From positions 124,001-188,000 of the forward strand of contig CAKSZJ010000001.1 in the NCBI GenBank assembly GCA_934525595.1: 64,000 nt of DNA. The letters run 5' to 3'. A program made the position numbers and the translations under genes. Source of the stretch: an uncultured Chiayiivirga sp. GTDB lineage: Bacteria; Pseudomonadota; Gammaproteobacteria; Xanthomonadales; Xanthomonadaceae. A model generated the notes under the pieces. The model ran no database searches. It had not been told where the DNA came from and saw nothing but the letters and a program-made list of their open reading frames with translations. Every line of letters starts with the position of its first letter. The stretch's first letter is position 1. Below are positions 18,699 through 29,863 of the stretch, piece after piece.

Positions 18699-21600
18699 AT
18701 GCGCCTGTCCACCATCAAGCTCGCCGGCTTCAAGTCGTTCGTCGATCCCACGACGCTGCACCTGCCCACGAACATGACCGGCGTGGTCGGGCCCAACGGC
18801 TGCGGCAAGTCGAACATCATCGACGCGGTGCGCTGGGTGATGGGCGAGAGCTCGGCCAGCCGCCTGCGCGGCGATTCGCTCACCGACGTGATCTTTTCCG
18901 GGTCGTCCTCGCGCAAGCCGGTCGGGCAGGCCACGGTGGAGCTGGTCTTCGACAATTCCGACGGGGCGCTCGCCGGCGAATACGCCGCCTTCAGCGAGAT
19001 TTCGGTCAAGCGCCTCGTCAGCCGCGACGGCCAGTCGAGCTACTACCTCAACGGCACCCGCTGCCGCCGCCGCGACATTACCGATCTGTTCCTCGGCACC
19101 GGCCTGGGGCCGCGCAGCTATTCGATCATCGAGCAGGGCATGATTTCGCAGATCATCGAGGCGCGACCCGAGGACCTGCGCATTTTCCTGGAAGAGGCCG
19201 CCGGCATCTCCAAGTACAAGGAGCGCCGCAAGGAAACCGAGCAACGGATGCGGCAGACAAGAGAAAATCTTGATCGACTCAACGACTTGCGTGAAGAAGT
19301 TGATAAACAACTTGAACACCTGAAGCGCCAGGCGCGCCAGGCCGAGCAGTACCAGCAGTACAAGGAAGAACAGCGCGTCAAGGAAGCCCAGGTGCGCGCG
19401 CTGGAGTATCGCCAGTTCGATGCCGAACGCCTTGACCTGCGCGAGGCGATCGCCCAGGAGGAAACCCGTCTGGAAGCCCAGGTGGCCGCGCAGCGCCATG
19501 CCGAGACCCAGATCGAACTGTGCCGCGAACAGCACGGCGAAGCCACCGAACGGCTGTCGCAGGCCCAGGGCGAGAGCTACCGCGTGGGAGCCGAGATCGC
19601 CCGCGTCGAGCAGCAGATCCGCCACCAGCGCGAGCTGGCCGAGCGCCTTGCCCGAAGCCACGAGGAAGGCGCCGGCCAGCTCGCCGCGCTGGCCGAGGAC
19701 ATCGCCCAGGACGAGGCGCGGCGCGAGGAGCTGGCGCTGGAAATCGCCGACGCGGAACCGAAACTGGCACTGCTGAGCGGTGATGACGACACCCGCCAGC
19801 AGTCGCTGCGCGAAGTCGAGACCGCGCTGGCAGAGCTGCAGGTGGCGTGGGACGAGCACCAGCGCGTCACCTCGGAAACCACGCGCGCCGCCGACGTGGA
19901 TCGCACCAAGATCGAGTACCTGGAGCGCCAGGGCATGGAGGCCGAGCGGCGCCACGAGGCGCTGGTGGCCGAACGCGCCACGCTCGACCTGGACACCCTC
20001 AGCGAGGCGCTGGAGCGCCTCACTTCCGACCACGACCTGCAGCGCGCCGGCCTTGACACCCTGGGCGATGCGCTGGAAGAGCGCAAACAGGCCATCGTGG
20101 CCCTGCAGGATCAGCAGCGCCGCTTGCAGAACGAGCTGTCCGAAGCCCGCAAGGATGGCGAAGCGGCGCGCGGCCGCCTCGCGTCGCTTGAAGCCTTGCA
20201 ACACGCCGCGCTCGGACAGGAACAGGGCGCCGCAAAGGCGTGGCTGGCGGAGCACGGCCTGGACCGCGCCGCGCGCCTGGGCGAAGCGCTGACGGTCGAT
20301 GCGGGTTGGGAAACCGCGGTGGAAACCGTGCTCGGCCACCTGATCGAAGCGGCGCTGGTGGACTCGGCGCAGCCGCTGCTGCCGGCCGTGGCGGACTTCG
20401 CTCAGGGCCGGTTGGCCCTGATCGACGCACAGCCCGGCAGCGCGACCACGCCCGGATCGCTCGCCGCCCGCGTGCAGGGACCGGCGGCGGCGCTGCGCTG
20501 GCTGGATGCGATCCGAACCGCCGAATCGCTCGACGATGCCATCGCCATGCTGCCGCGTTTGGCCGCGCACGAGGCCGTGGTGACGCGCGCCGGCGAGTGG
20601 CTGGGGCCGGGCTGGGTGCGGATCGTGCGTTCCGGCGAGGCCGGGCAGGGTGCCCTGGCGCGCGAACGGGAAATCCAGGACCTGCGCGGCCGGATCGATG
20701 CGCTGGCCGAACGCGAGGGCGCGTTGGGCGAGCAGCTCGCCCAGGTGCGCGAGGACATCGCGCGCGCCGAACAGGAGCGCGAGGATGCCCAGCGCGCGCT
20801 GTATCTGGCACATCGCAGCGTCGCCGAGCTTTCCGGCCAGATGCAGAGCCAGCAGGGCAAGCTCGAATCAGCACAGGCGCGGCTGGAGCGGATCGAGGTC
20901 GAGTGCGAGCAGCTGCGCCAGACCCTTGCCGATGCGCAGGAGCGCGCCCGCGAGGCGCGCCAGGCGCTGGAAACATCGCTGGCCCGCATGGCCGAACAGG
21001 AAGCCGCGCGCACCGCGCTGGAATCGCGCCGTCGCCAGCTCACCGAGCAGCGCGACTCGGCGCGCGGCAGCGCCCGCGAGGCGCGCGACGCCGCGCACCA
21101 GATCGCACTGCGGCTGGAAGCGGCGCGCACCCAGGTGGCCGCGCTCAACCAGTCGCTGCTGCGCATGCAGGCCCAGCGCGAGCAGTCGACCCAGCGCCAG
21201 GCCGAGATCGAAGCGCAGATGGCGCAGGGCGATGCACCGATCCGCGCGCTGGAGACCGAGCGCCAGACCTTTCTGGAGCAGCGCATCGTCGCCGAGCGCG
21301 ATCTTGCCGCGGCGCGCTCGGGCATCGAGGGCGTGGATGCGGAGCTGCGCCGCTACGAGCAGCAGCGCCAGCAGGCCGACCAGCAGGCCCTGGTCCTGCG
21401 CGAGAGCGTCACCCGGAAGCGCATGTCCGAACAGGGTATCGGGATCCGGATCGAGGCCATCGTGGAAGGCATCACCGGTGCCGGATTCGAGCTTGCCGCG
21501 GTGCTCGCCGATCTGCCCGAAGGCGTGCGGGTGGACGACTGGAGGCGCGCCGTCGCGGATCTGGAAACCCGTATCCGGCGCCTGGAGCCGGTCAACCTTG

Positions 21601-22199
21601 CGGCCATTTCCGAGTACGGCGAAGCGCAGCAGCGCAAGACCTATCTCGACGCCCAGAACACCGACCTGGTCACCGCGCTGGAAAGCCTGGAGAGCGCGAT
21701 CCGCCAGATCGACCGCGAAACCCGCGGTCGCTTCAAGGACACCTTCGATCGCGTCAACGCCGGCGTGCAGGCGCTCTATCCGCGCCTCTTCGGCGGCGGC
21801 CACGCCTATCTGGAACTCACCGGCGAGGATCTCCTCGATACCGGCGTCTCGATCATGGCCCGACCGCCCGGCAAGCGCGTCTCCAACATCTCGCTGTTGT
21901 CCGGCGGCGAGAAGGCCATGACCGCGGTGGCGCTGGTGTTTGCCATCTTCCAGCTCAACCCCGCGCCGTTCTGCCTGCTCGACGAGGTCGACGCGCCGCT
22001 CGACGAGGCCAACGTCGGACGCTTCTCGGCGATGGTGGCGGAGATGAGCGAGAAGGTGCAGTTCCTCTTCGTCACCCACAACAAGGCCACGATGGAAGCC
22101 GCACGCCAGCTCGCTGGCGTCACCATGCGCGAGCCGGGCGTCTCGCGCCTGGTATCGGTCGATCTGGCCGAGGCTTCCCGGCTCGCCGGCGCGGCCTGA
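18699..22199 (+). CDS. smc: Chromosome segregation ATPase SMC
   Basis: SMC is the ATPase of bacterial condensin, working with ScpA and ScpB to compact and segregate the chromosome. The 1166-residue protein has the N-terminal Walker A (VGPNGCGKSNIIDAVRWVMGE), the RSYSIIEQGMISQIIEARPED region, two very long Gln/Glu/Arg-rich coiled-coil arms, a hinge around residues 500-650, and the C-terminal signature LLSGGEKAMTAVALVFAIF followed by Walker B (CLLDEVDAPLDEANV). Bases 19256-19320, encoding the start of the first coiled coil, are strikingly AT-rich compared with the rest of the gene. smc-zipA-ligA order is typical of this bacterial order. Confidence 0.97.
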   Translation: MRLSTIKLAGFKSFVDPTTLHLPTNMTGVVGPNGCGKSNIIDAVRWVMGESSASRLRGDSLTDVIFSGSSSRKPVGQATVELVFDNSDGALAGEYAAFSEISVKRLVSRDGQSSYYLNGTRCRRRDITDLFLGTGLGPRSYSIIEQGMISQIIEARPEDLRIFLEEAAGISKYKERRKETEQRMRQTRENLDRLNDLREEVDKQLEHLKRQARQAEQYQQYKEEQRVKEAQVRALEYRQFDAERLDLREAIAQEETRLEAQVAAQRHAETQIELCREQHGEATERLSQAQGESYRVGAEIARVEQQIRHQRELAERLARSHEEGAGQLAALAEDIAQDEARREELALEIADAEPKLALLSGDDDTRQQSLREVETALAELQVAWDEHQRVTSETTRAADVDRTKIEYLERQGMEAERRHEALVAERATLDLDTLSEALERLTSDHDLQRAGLDTLGDALEERKQAIVALQDQQRRLQNELSEARKDGEAARGRLASLEALQHAALGQEQGAAKAWLAEHGLDRAARLGEALTVDAGWETAVETVLGHLIEAALVDSAQPLLPAVADFAQGRLALIDAQPGSATTPGSLAARVQGPAAALRWLDAIRTAESLDDAIAMLPRLAAHEAVVTRAGEWLGPGWVRIVRSGEAGQGALAREREIQDLRGRIDALAEREGALGEQLAQVREDIARAEQEREDAQRALYLAHRSVAELSGQMQSQQGKLESAQARLERIEVECEQLRQTLADAQERAREARQALETSLARMAEQEAARTALESRRRQLTEQRDSARGSAREARDAAHQIALRLEAARTQVAALNQSLLRMQAQREQSTQRQAEIEAQMAQGDAPIRALETERQTFLEQRIVAERDLAAARSGIEGVDAELRRYEQQRQQADQQALVLRESVTRKRMSEQGIGIRIEAIVEGITGAGFELAAVLADLPEGVRVDDWRRAVADLETRIRRLEPVNLAAISEYGEAQQRKTYLDAQNTDLVTALESLESAIRQIDRETRGRFKDTFDRVNAGVQALYPRLFGGGHAYLELTGEDLLDTGVSIMARPPGKRVSNISLLSGGEKAMTAVALVFAIFQLNPAPFCLLDEVDAPLDEANVGRFSAMVAEMSEKVQFLFVTHNKATMEAARQLAGVTMREPGVSRLVSVDLAEASRLAGAA

Positions 22200-22207
22200 G
22201 CCTGCGA

Positions 22208-22219
22208 TAGGATGGACGC
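22208..22219 (+). promoter_or_regulatory. Candidate -10 box placing transcription start at the zipA ATG
   Basis: TAGGAT at 22208-22213 ends six bases before the ATG at 22220. If used, transcription would start at or next to the A of the start codon, giving a leaderless mRNA. There is no Shine-Dalgarno sequence in between. Confidence 0.4.
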
Positions 22220-23002
22220 ATGAACTGGAACCCCGACATCGGTATTCCGCTCGCCATTGCCGGCGTGCTCCTGCTCATCGGCATCGCGATCTTCGGCCGC
22301 CCGCGCAAGCCCGACCAGGGGCGGCGACGGGAACCGGAGGACACGCCGCGCAGCGCCGGAATGCGGCGCGAGCCCGAGCTGGGTGGCGATGCGGACGATG
22401 ATGGCGAGTTCCATCTGGGCAATATCGACGGACTGGACGATGCCGCAGGCACGATCCAGGAGGAGCTGGACCTGATCGCCCGCAGCCTCTCCGACGACGA
22501 CGGGGACGCGCCCGATCCCGCGTCGGCGGCCTCGCGCATCGGCCGTCGCGGCGATGCGGTCCCCGAGCAGATCATCACCCTGTTCGTGGCGGCGCGCGGC
22601 GACGAGCTGATCGACGGTGCCTCGATCGTCGTGGCGGCCGAGAAGGCCGGGCTGCTCTACGGCGACATGGGCATCTTCCACCGGCTGGCCGACGGCAAGC
22701 CCACGTCCGAGCCGGTGTTCAGCGTCGCCAATCTGGTCAAACCCGGCCATTTCGACCTGCGCCACGTCCACGACATCGAAACGCCCGGCCTGACCTTCTT
22801 CATGACCCTGCCCGGGCCGGTGTCGGCGCTGGATGCCTGGGAAACCATGCTGCCCACCGCCCAGCGCATGGCCGAGCTGCTCGATGCGGTGGTGCTGGAC
22901 GAAGAGCGCAACGCCCTCGGGCGCCAGCGCGTAGCGCACATCCGCGACGAACTGCGCCGCTTCGACCGTGCCCGCGAGCGCGAGTCCAGGCGCTTCTGGT
23001 AG
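22220..23002 (+). CDS. zipA: Cell division protein ZipA
   Basis: ZipA is the bitopic inner-membrane protein that tethers FtsZ to the membrane at the division site. The 260-residue product has one N-terminal membrane helix (about residues 9-26, IPLAIAGVLLLIGIAIFG) followed by an acidic/Pro-rich linker. The C-terminal FtsZ-binding domain from about residue 115 reads IITLFVAARGDELIDGASI, then YGDMGIFHRL and GLTFFMTLPGPVSALDAWETMLPTAQRMAE. Its place between smc and ligA is the usual one. No ribosome binding site precedes the ATG; see the promoter entry upstream. Confidence 0.94.
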   Translation: MNWNPDIGIPLAIAGVLLLIGIAIFGRPRKPDQGRRREPEDTPRSAGMRREPELGGDADDDGEFHLGNIDGLDDAAGTIQEELDLIARSLSDDDGDAPDPASAASRIGRRGDAVPEQIITLFVAARGDELIDGASIVVAAEKAGLLYGDMGIFHRLADGKPTSEPVFSVANLVKPGHFDLRHVHDIETPGLTFFMTLPGPVSALDAWETMLPTAQRMAELLDAVVLDEERNALGRQRVAHIRDELRRFDRARERESRRFW

Positions 23003-23059
23003 CCGCAAGGCGCGCGGCCGCGGCGCACGCCAGGCACCGATCCGGCGCGGCGTCGCGGG

Positions 23060-26541
<3,482 letters not shown>

Positions 26542-26620
26542 GGCGTGACCAGGGGCAGGGGACAGCTGCCGCGTGCGCTGCCATCATCGGCACTCGAACA
26601 CGCGCCACGGAACCGCCCGC

Positions 26621-28387
26621 ATGAAGAACACCCTTGCTCTCGTCCTTGCGCTTTGCCTCGCCCTGCCGCTGCTGTCCAAGGCGCGCGCACCTGCACCGGT
26701 TCCGACCGCACAGGCCGACGCCGCGTTCGTGAAGATCCACGAAACCGAATGGCACTGGCGCCAGAAGGAATTTGGCCGCAGCGCGGAGGACGACGACTTC
26801 TCCAGCCGAACCCGGTTTCCGAACGTGGATGCCGCCGCCCAGGACGCCCGCCTCAAGGTATGGGACGACGTGCTGCACCAGCTCGGCGCCATCGATCCGC
26901 AAACGCTTTCACACGAGCAGCGGATCAACTATCGGGTGTACCGGGCGCAGATCGAGAACCTCGCGGCCGACGTGCGCTTCCGCGGCTACGAGATGCCGTT
27001 CAACAGCGACTCCTCGTTTTGGTCGAACCTGTCTTTCATGGCGCAGCGGCCCTTCCGCAACGAGGACGACTACCGCGCCTACATCGCGCGCCTGAACGAC
27101 GTGCCGCGCTACTTCGATCAACACCTCGCCAACATGCGCGCGGGGCTTGCGCGTGGCTTCAGCGTGCCGCGCGCGGTGCTGGACGGGCGCGACGTCTCGA
27201 TCGCGATGATCGCGGAAGCACCCAGCGTCGAATCGCTCGCGTTCTGGGCGCCCTTCAAGACGATGCCGGCGTCGATCCCGGCCGAGAAACAGGCCACGCT
27301 GCGTCAGGCCGGCAGGGCGGCGCTCACCGACAGCCTGCAGCCGGCGTATGCCGCGCTGCTGCGCTTCTTCCGCGGGGAGTATGTCCCCGGCGCCCGCACC
27401 ACGCTGGCCGCCGAGGCCATGCCGGAAGGCGAGGCCTGGTATCGCCAGCAGATCCGCGAATACACCACGCTCGATCTCGAACCGGAGGCCGTCCACCAGA
27501 CCGGTCTTGCGGAAGTGGCACGCATCCGCAGCGAAATGGACGCGGTCATCGCTCAAACCGGCTTCGAGGGAGACTTCGCCGCATTCCTGGAGTTTCTCCG
27601 CACCGATCCGCAGTTCTACGTGCAGAGCGGCGAGGAGCTGCTGATGCACGCAGCCTGGATCTCCAAGCGCGTGGACGCGCAGATCGGCAAGTACATGACC
27701 CTGCCGCGGGCGCGTTTCCGCATCATCCCGGTGCCCGACGACATTGCCCCGTTCTGGACCGCAGGGCGCGGCGGCAACGGCACCTACTGGGTCAATACCT
27801 ACAACCTGCCGGCGCGGCCGCTCTACAACCTGCCGGCGCTCACCCTGCACGAATCCGACCCCGGCCACGCGCTGCAGGGCGCGATCGCCGCGGAGCAGGA
27901 CGGACAACCCGCGTTCCGGCGCGAGAACTACATCTCCGCCTACGGCGAGGGGTGGGGGCTCTACTGCGAGAAGCTTGGCGTGGACATGGGCATCTACCGC
28001 ACACCCTACGAACACTTCGGCCGGCTCACCTACGAAATGTGGCGCGCCGCGCGCCTGGTGATCGACACCGGCATCCACCACAAGGGCTGGACGCGCGACC
28101 AGGCGCTGGCCTTCCTGCGCGACAATACCGCGCTGTCCGAGCACGAGATCGGCACTGAAGTCGACCGCTACATTTCCTGGCCGGGGCAGGCGCTGAGCTA
28201 CAAGCTGGGCGAAATCCTCATCGTGAAGCTGCGCAAGGAGGCGGAGGACACGCTGGGCGAGGCCTTCGACATCAAGGCCTTCCACGACACCATCCTCAAC
28301 CTCGGCTCGGTCACGCTGCCGGTGCTGGAAGAAGAGGTGCGCGCCTTCATCGCGGCATCGGCGAAGAAGAGCGCGGCAGGCGGATGA
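26621..28387 (+). CDS. DUF885 family exported protein, putative metallohydrolase
   Basis: A 588-residue precursor with a signal peptide (about residues 1-22) and a long helical body typical of DUF885. The family motif HESDPGH (His410-Glu411 to His415) resembles the HExxH-type zinc sites of metallopeptidases, and AYGEGWGLYCEKLG supplies the likely third ligand region. Family members are predicted to be zinc-dependent peptidases or dipeptide-degrading enzymes of the periplasm; the substrate is unknown. It is convergent with the carbonic anhydrase gene and shares a hairpin terminator with it. Confidence 0.85.
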   Translation: MKNTLALVLALCLALPLLSKARAPAPVPTAQADAAFVKIHETEWHWRQKEFGRSAEDDDFSSRTRFPNVDAAAQDARLKVWDDVLHQLGAIDPQTLSHEQRINYRVYRAQIENLAADVRFRGYEMPFNSDSSFWSNLSFMAQRPFRNEDDYRAYIARLNDVPRYFDQHLANMRAGLARGFSVPRAVLDGRDVSIAMIAEAPSVESLAFWAPFKTMPASIPAEKQATLRQAGRAALTDSLQPAYAALLRFFRGEYVPGARTTLAAEAMPEGEAWYRQQIREYTTLDLEPEAVHQTGLAEVARIRSEMDAVIAQTGFEGDFAAFLEFLRTDPQFYVQSGEELLMHAAWISKRVDAQIGKYMTLPRARFRIIPVPDDIAPFWTAGRGGNGTYWVNTYNLPARPLYNLPALTLHESDPGHALQGAIAAEQDGQPAFRRENYISAYGEGWGLYCEKLGVDMGIYRTPYEHFGRLTYEMWRAARLVIDTGIHHKGWTRDQALAFLRDNTALSEHEIGTEVDRYISWPGQALSYKLGEILIVKLRKEAEDTLGEAFDIKAFHDTILNLGSVTLPVLEEEVRAFIAASAKKSAAGG

Positions 28388-28391
28388 ATCC

Positions 28392-28418
28392 CGCACCGCA
28401 CCGCAGTGGTGCGGTGCG
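28392..28418. terminator. Perfect 11-bp hairpin between convergent DUF885 and carbonic anhydrase genes
   Basis: CGCACCGCACC and GGTGCGGTGCG form a perfect 11-bp stem with a five-base loop in the 37-base gap between the two stop codons. Its position suits a bidirectional terminator; there is no T-run. Confidence 0.65.
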
Positions 28419-28424
28419 AATCCG

Positions 28425-29093
28425 TCATCTGGATTCCGCGGCCCAGCGGTCGGCCAGGTGCTTGAGTGCCTGGCGATGGCGGTCTTCTGCTTCGCCCAGG
28501 TTGGCGATGTCCAGGCCCAGATCGTGCAGATGGCCGTCGCTCAGCCCGTAGATCCAGGCATGCACCCGCAGGTTCTGACCGCGGGCCCACGCGTCGCGCA
28601 CGATGTTGGTGGCGCATACGTGCATCGCCTGTTCGATGGCGTTGAGCTCGCAGAGCCGGTCGTGGCGCAGCCGGAAGGGCAGGGATTCGTCCAGGCACCC
28701 GCGGTGGGTGGCGGCCACGTCGCCCACATGCCGAAGCCAGTTGTCGATCAGCCCCATGCGCTCGCCGCGCAGCGCCGCGCCCACGCCCCCGCAGCCATAG
28801 TGGCCCACCACCATGATGTGGCGCACCTTGAGCGCATCGACCGCGAACTGGATGGTCGACAATGCATTGAAATCGGTATGCACCACCACGTTGGACACGT
28901 TGCGATGCACGAAGATCGCGCCCGGATCGATGTCCACGATCTGGGTGGACGGCACGCGCGAGTCCGAGCATCCGATCCAGAGGAAGCCGGGCGCCTGCTG
29001 TTGGGAAAGACGCCGGAAGAAGCCAGGATCATCCCTCTCGATGCGCTCGGCCCAGGCATGGTTTCGCTCGAACAGCTCGCGGATTTCGCTCAT
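28425..29093 (-). CDS. can: Beta-class carbonic anhydrase
   Basis: Interconverts carbon dioxide and bicarbonate in the cytoplasm. The 222-residue protein carries all zinc and catalytic residues of the beta class: Cys42, Asp44 and Arg46 in CSDSR, and His98 and Cys101 in HYGCGG. The rest (LWIGCSDSRVPSTQI, HRNVSNVVVHTD, NLRVHAWIYGLSDG) matches E. coli Can closely. The ATG at 29093 begins the conserved MSEIRELFERN; the frame further upstream has no coding pattern. Confidence 0.95.
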   Translation of the reverse strand: MSEIRELFERNHAWAERIERDDPGFFRRLSQQQAPGFLWIGCSDSRVPSTQIVDIDPGAIFVHRNVSNVVVHTDFNALSTIQFAVDALKVRHIMVVGHYGCGGVGAALRGERMGLIDNWLRHVGDVAATHRGCLDESLPFRLRHDRLCELNAIEQAMHVCATNIVRDAWARGQNLRVHAWIYGLSDGHLHDLGLDIANLGEAEDRHRQALKHLADRWAAESR

Positions 29094-29294
29094 CGTCACT
29101 CCATAGTGGTCGGGTCGCAGCCCGCGAAGCGGACAGTGTGACAGGTGCGCGGCCCTGCGCGCGCCGTGCCGTGCCGCACGAACGCCCGAGGCGCCGGGTG
29201 CACACGGATGCGGCGTCGTGCGCCTCGCCGCTCCGAACGCCGGCGTGCTGCGCGGCCCTGCCGCCATATCAAGGCGCGATCTTGCGGCTTGGTC

Positions 29295-29323
29295 TTTACC
29301 GAAACGATCCAACCCGGTATCCT
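29295..29323 (+). promoter_or_regulatory. Promoter of tRNA-Ser
   Basis: TTTACC (29295-29300), a 17-base spacer and TATCCT (29318-29323) form a plausible sigma-70 promoter whose start site would fall about 40 bases before the tRNA. Confidence 0.55.
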
Positions 29324-29373
29324 TTCGCGTCCACCGCAAGGCACCCGCCGCGCGATGGACCGTCGTCAGACAC

Positions 29374-29466
29374 GGAGTGATGCCCGAGAGGCCGAAGGGG
29401 CTCCCCTGCTAAGGGAGTATGGGGTCAAAAGCTCCATCGAGGGTTCGAATCCCTCTCACTCCGCCA
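29374..29466 (+). tRNA. tRNA-Ser (anticodon GCU)
   Basis: The 93-base gene includes an encoded CCA end. The acceptor arm pairs GGAGTGA with TCACTCC. The anticodon GCT lies at 29408-29410. A long variable arm (typical of serine tRNAs) precedes the T arm, which contains GGTTCGAATCC. It reads AGC/AGU codons. Confidence 0.97.
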
Positions 29467-29487
29467 CCTGATCCTGGCAGATTGTCC

Positions 29488-29516
29488 TTGACGGGCGGCA
29501 CATATCGCCGCATAAT
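29488..29516 (+). promoter_or_regulatory. Strong sigma-70 promoter of tRNA-Arg
   Basis: TTGACG (29488-29493), 17 bases, CATAAT (29511-29516). Transcription would start a few bases before the mature tRNA. Confidence 0.75.
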
Positions 29517-29528
29517 TCCACGTCTTGT

Positions 29529-29605
29529 GCGCCCGTAGCTCAGCTGGATAGAGCACCAGGCTACGAACTTGGGGGTCGGGAGTTCGAATCTCTCCGGGCG
29601 CGCCA
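29529..29605 (+). tRNA. tRNA-Arg (anticodon ACG)
   Basis: A 77-base gene with encoded CCA. GCGCCCG pairs with CGGGCGC in the acceptor arm, the anticodon ACG is at 29563-29565, and the T arm has GAGTTCGAATCTC. The A34 is normally converted to inosine to read CGU, CGC and CGA. Its 3' end faces the defence island. Confidence 0.97.
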
Positions 29606-29617
29606 CAGGAAACACTG

Positions 29618-29656
29618 AAGGCCAATGGGCTAGCGCTCATTGGCCTTTTTGTTTTT
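29618..29656 (+). terminator. Rho-independent terminator of tRNA-Arg
   Basis: AAGGCCAATG (29618-29627) pairs with CATTGGCCTT (29639-29648) and is followed by TTTTTGTTTTT-like sequence. It separates the tRNA from the defence operon. Confidence 0.9.
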
Positions 29657-29698
29657 CCGGCATCACTCCACGCGTGTTGCCCGTCTTGTGCCCGCATC

Positions 29699-29727
29699 TT
29701 GCCCTACAGTTTTTCATTGCGTAGAAC
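29699..29727 (+). promoter_or_regulatory. Candidate promoter of the defence operon
   Basis: TTGCCC (29699-29704), a 17-base spacer and TAGAAC (29722-29727) lie about 140 bases before the first island gene. Each hexamer matches consensus at four of six positions. The remaining bases up to the gene hold no other recognisable element. Confidence 0.4.
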
Positions 29728-29863
29728 AGCCATAGAAATCGGCCGGTAACGCCTGGTCTCGCGATTTGCGACGGGATCAAGGCATTATTCTCCGAGAGGT
29801 GATGTTCTGGCGCCGCGTAATGGGTTGCGTGGTGGGGCGCGCGATGCAGTCAGGGGGAATGGC

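Noticed and set aside
29521..29700. CGTCTTGTGC followed by CCCG both at the start of tRNA-Arg (29521) and at 29682
   Set aside because: The exact match is only 10 bases and covers the tRNA 5' flank, not its 3' end; too short to call an attachment site.
29606..29863. Integrase or attachment site expected beside a tRNA-linked island
   Set aside because: No recombinase frame and no copy of the tRNA-Arg 3' end was found at the island's right side.
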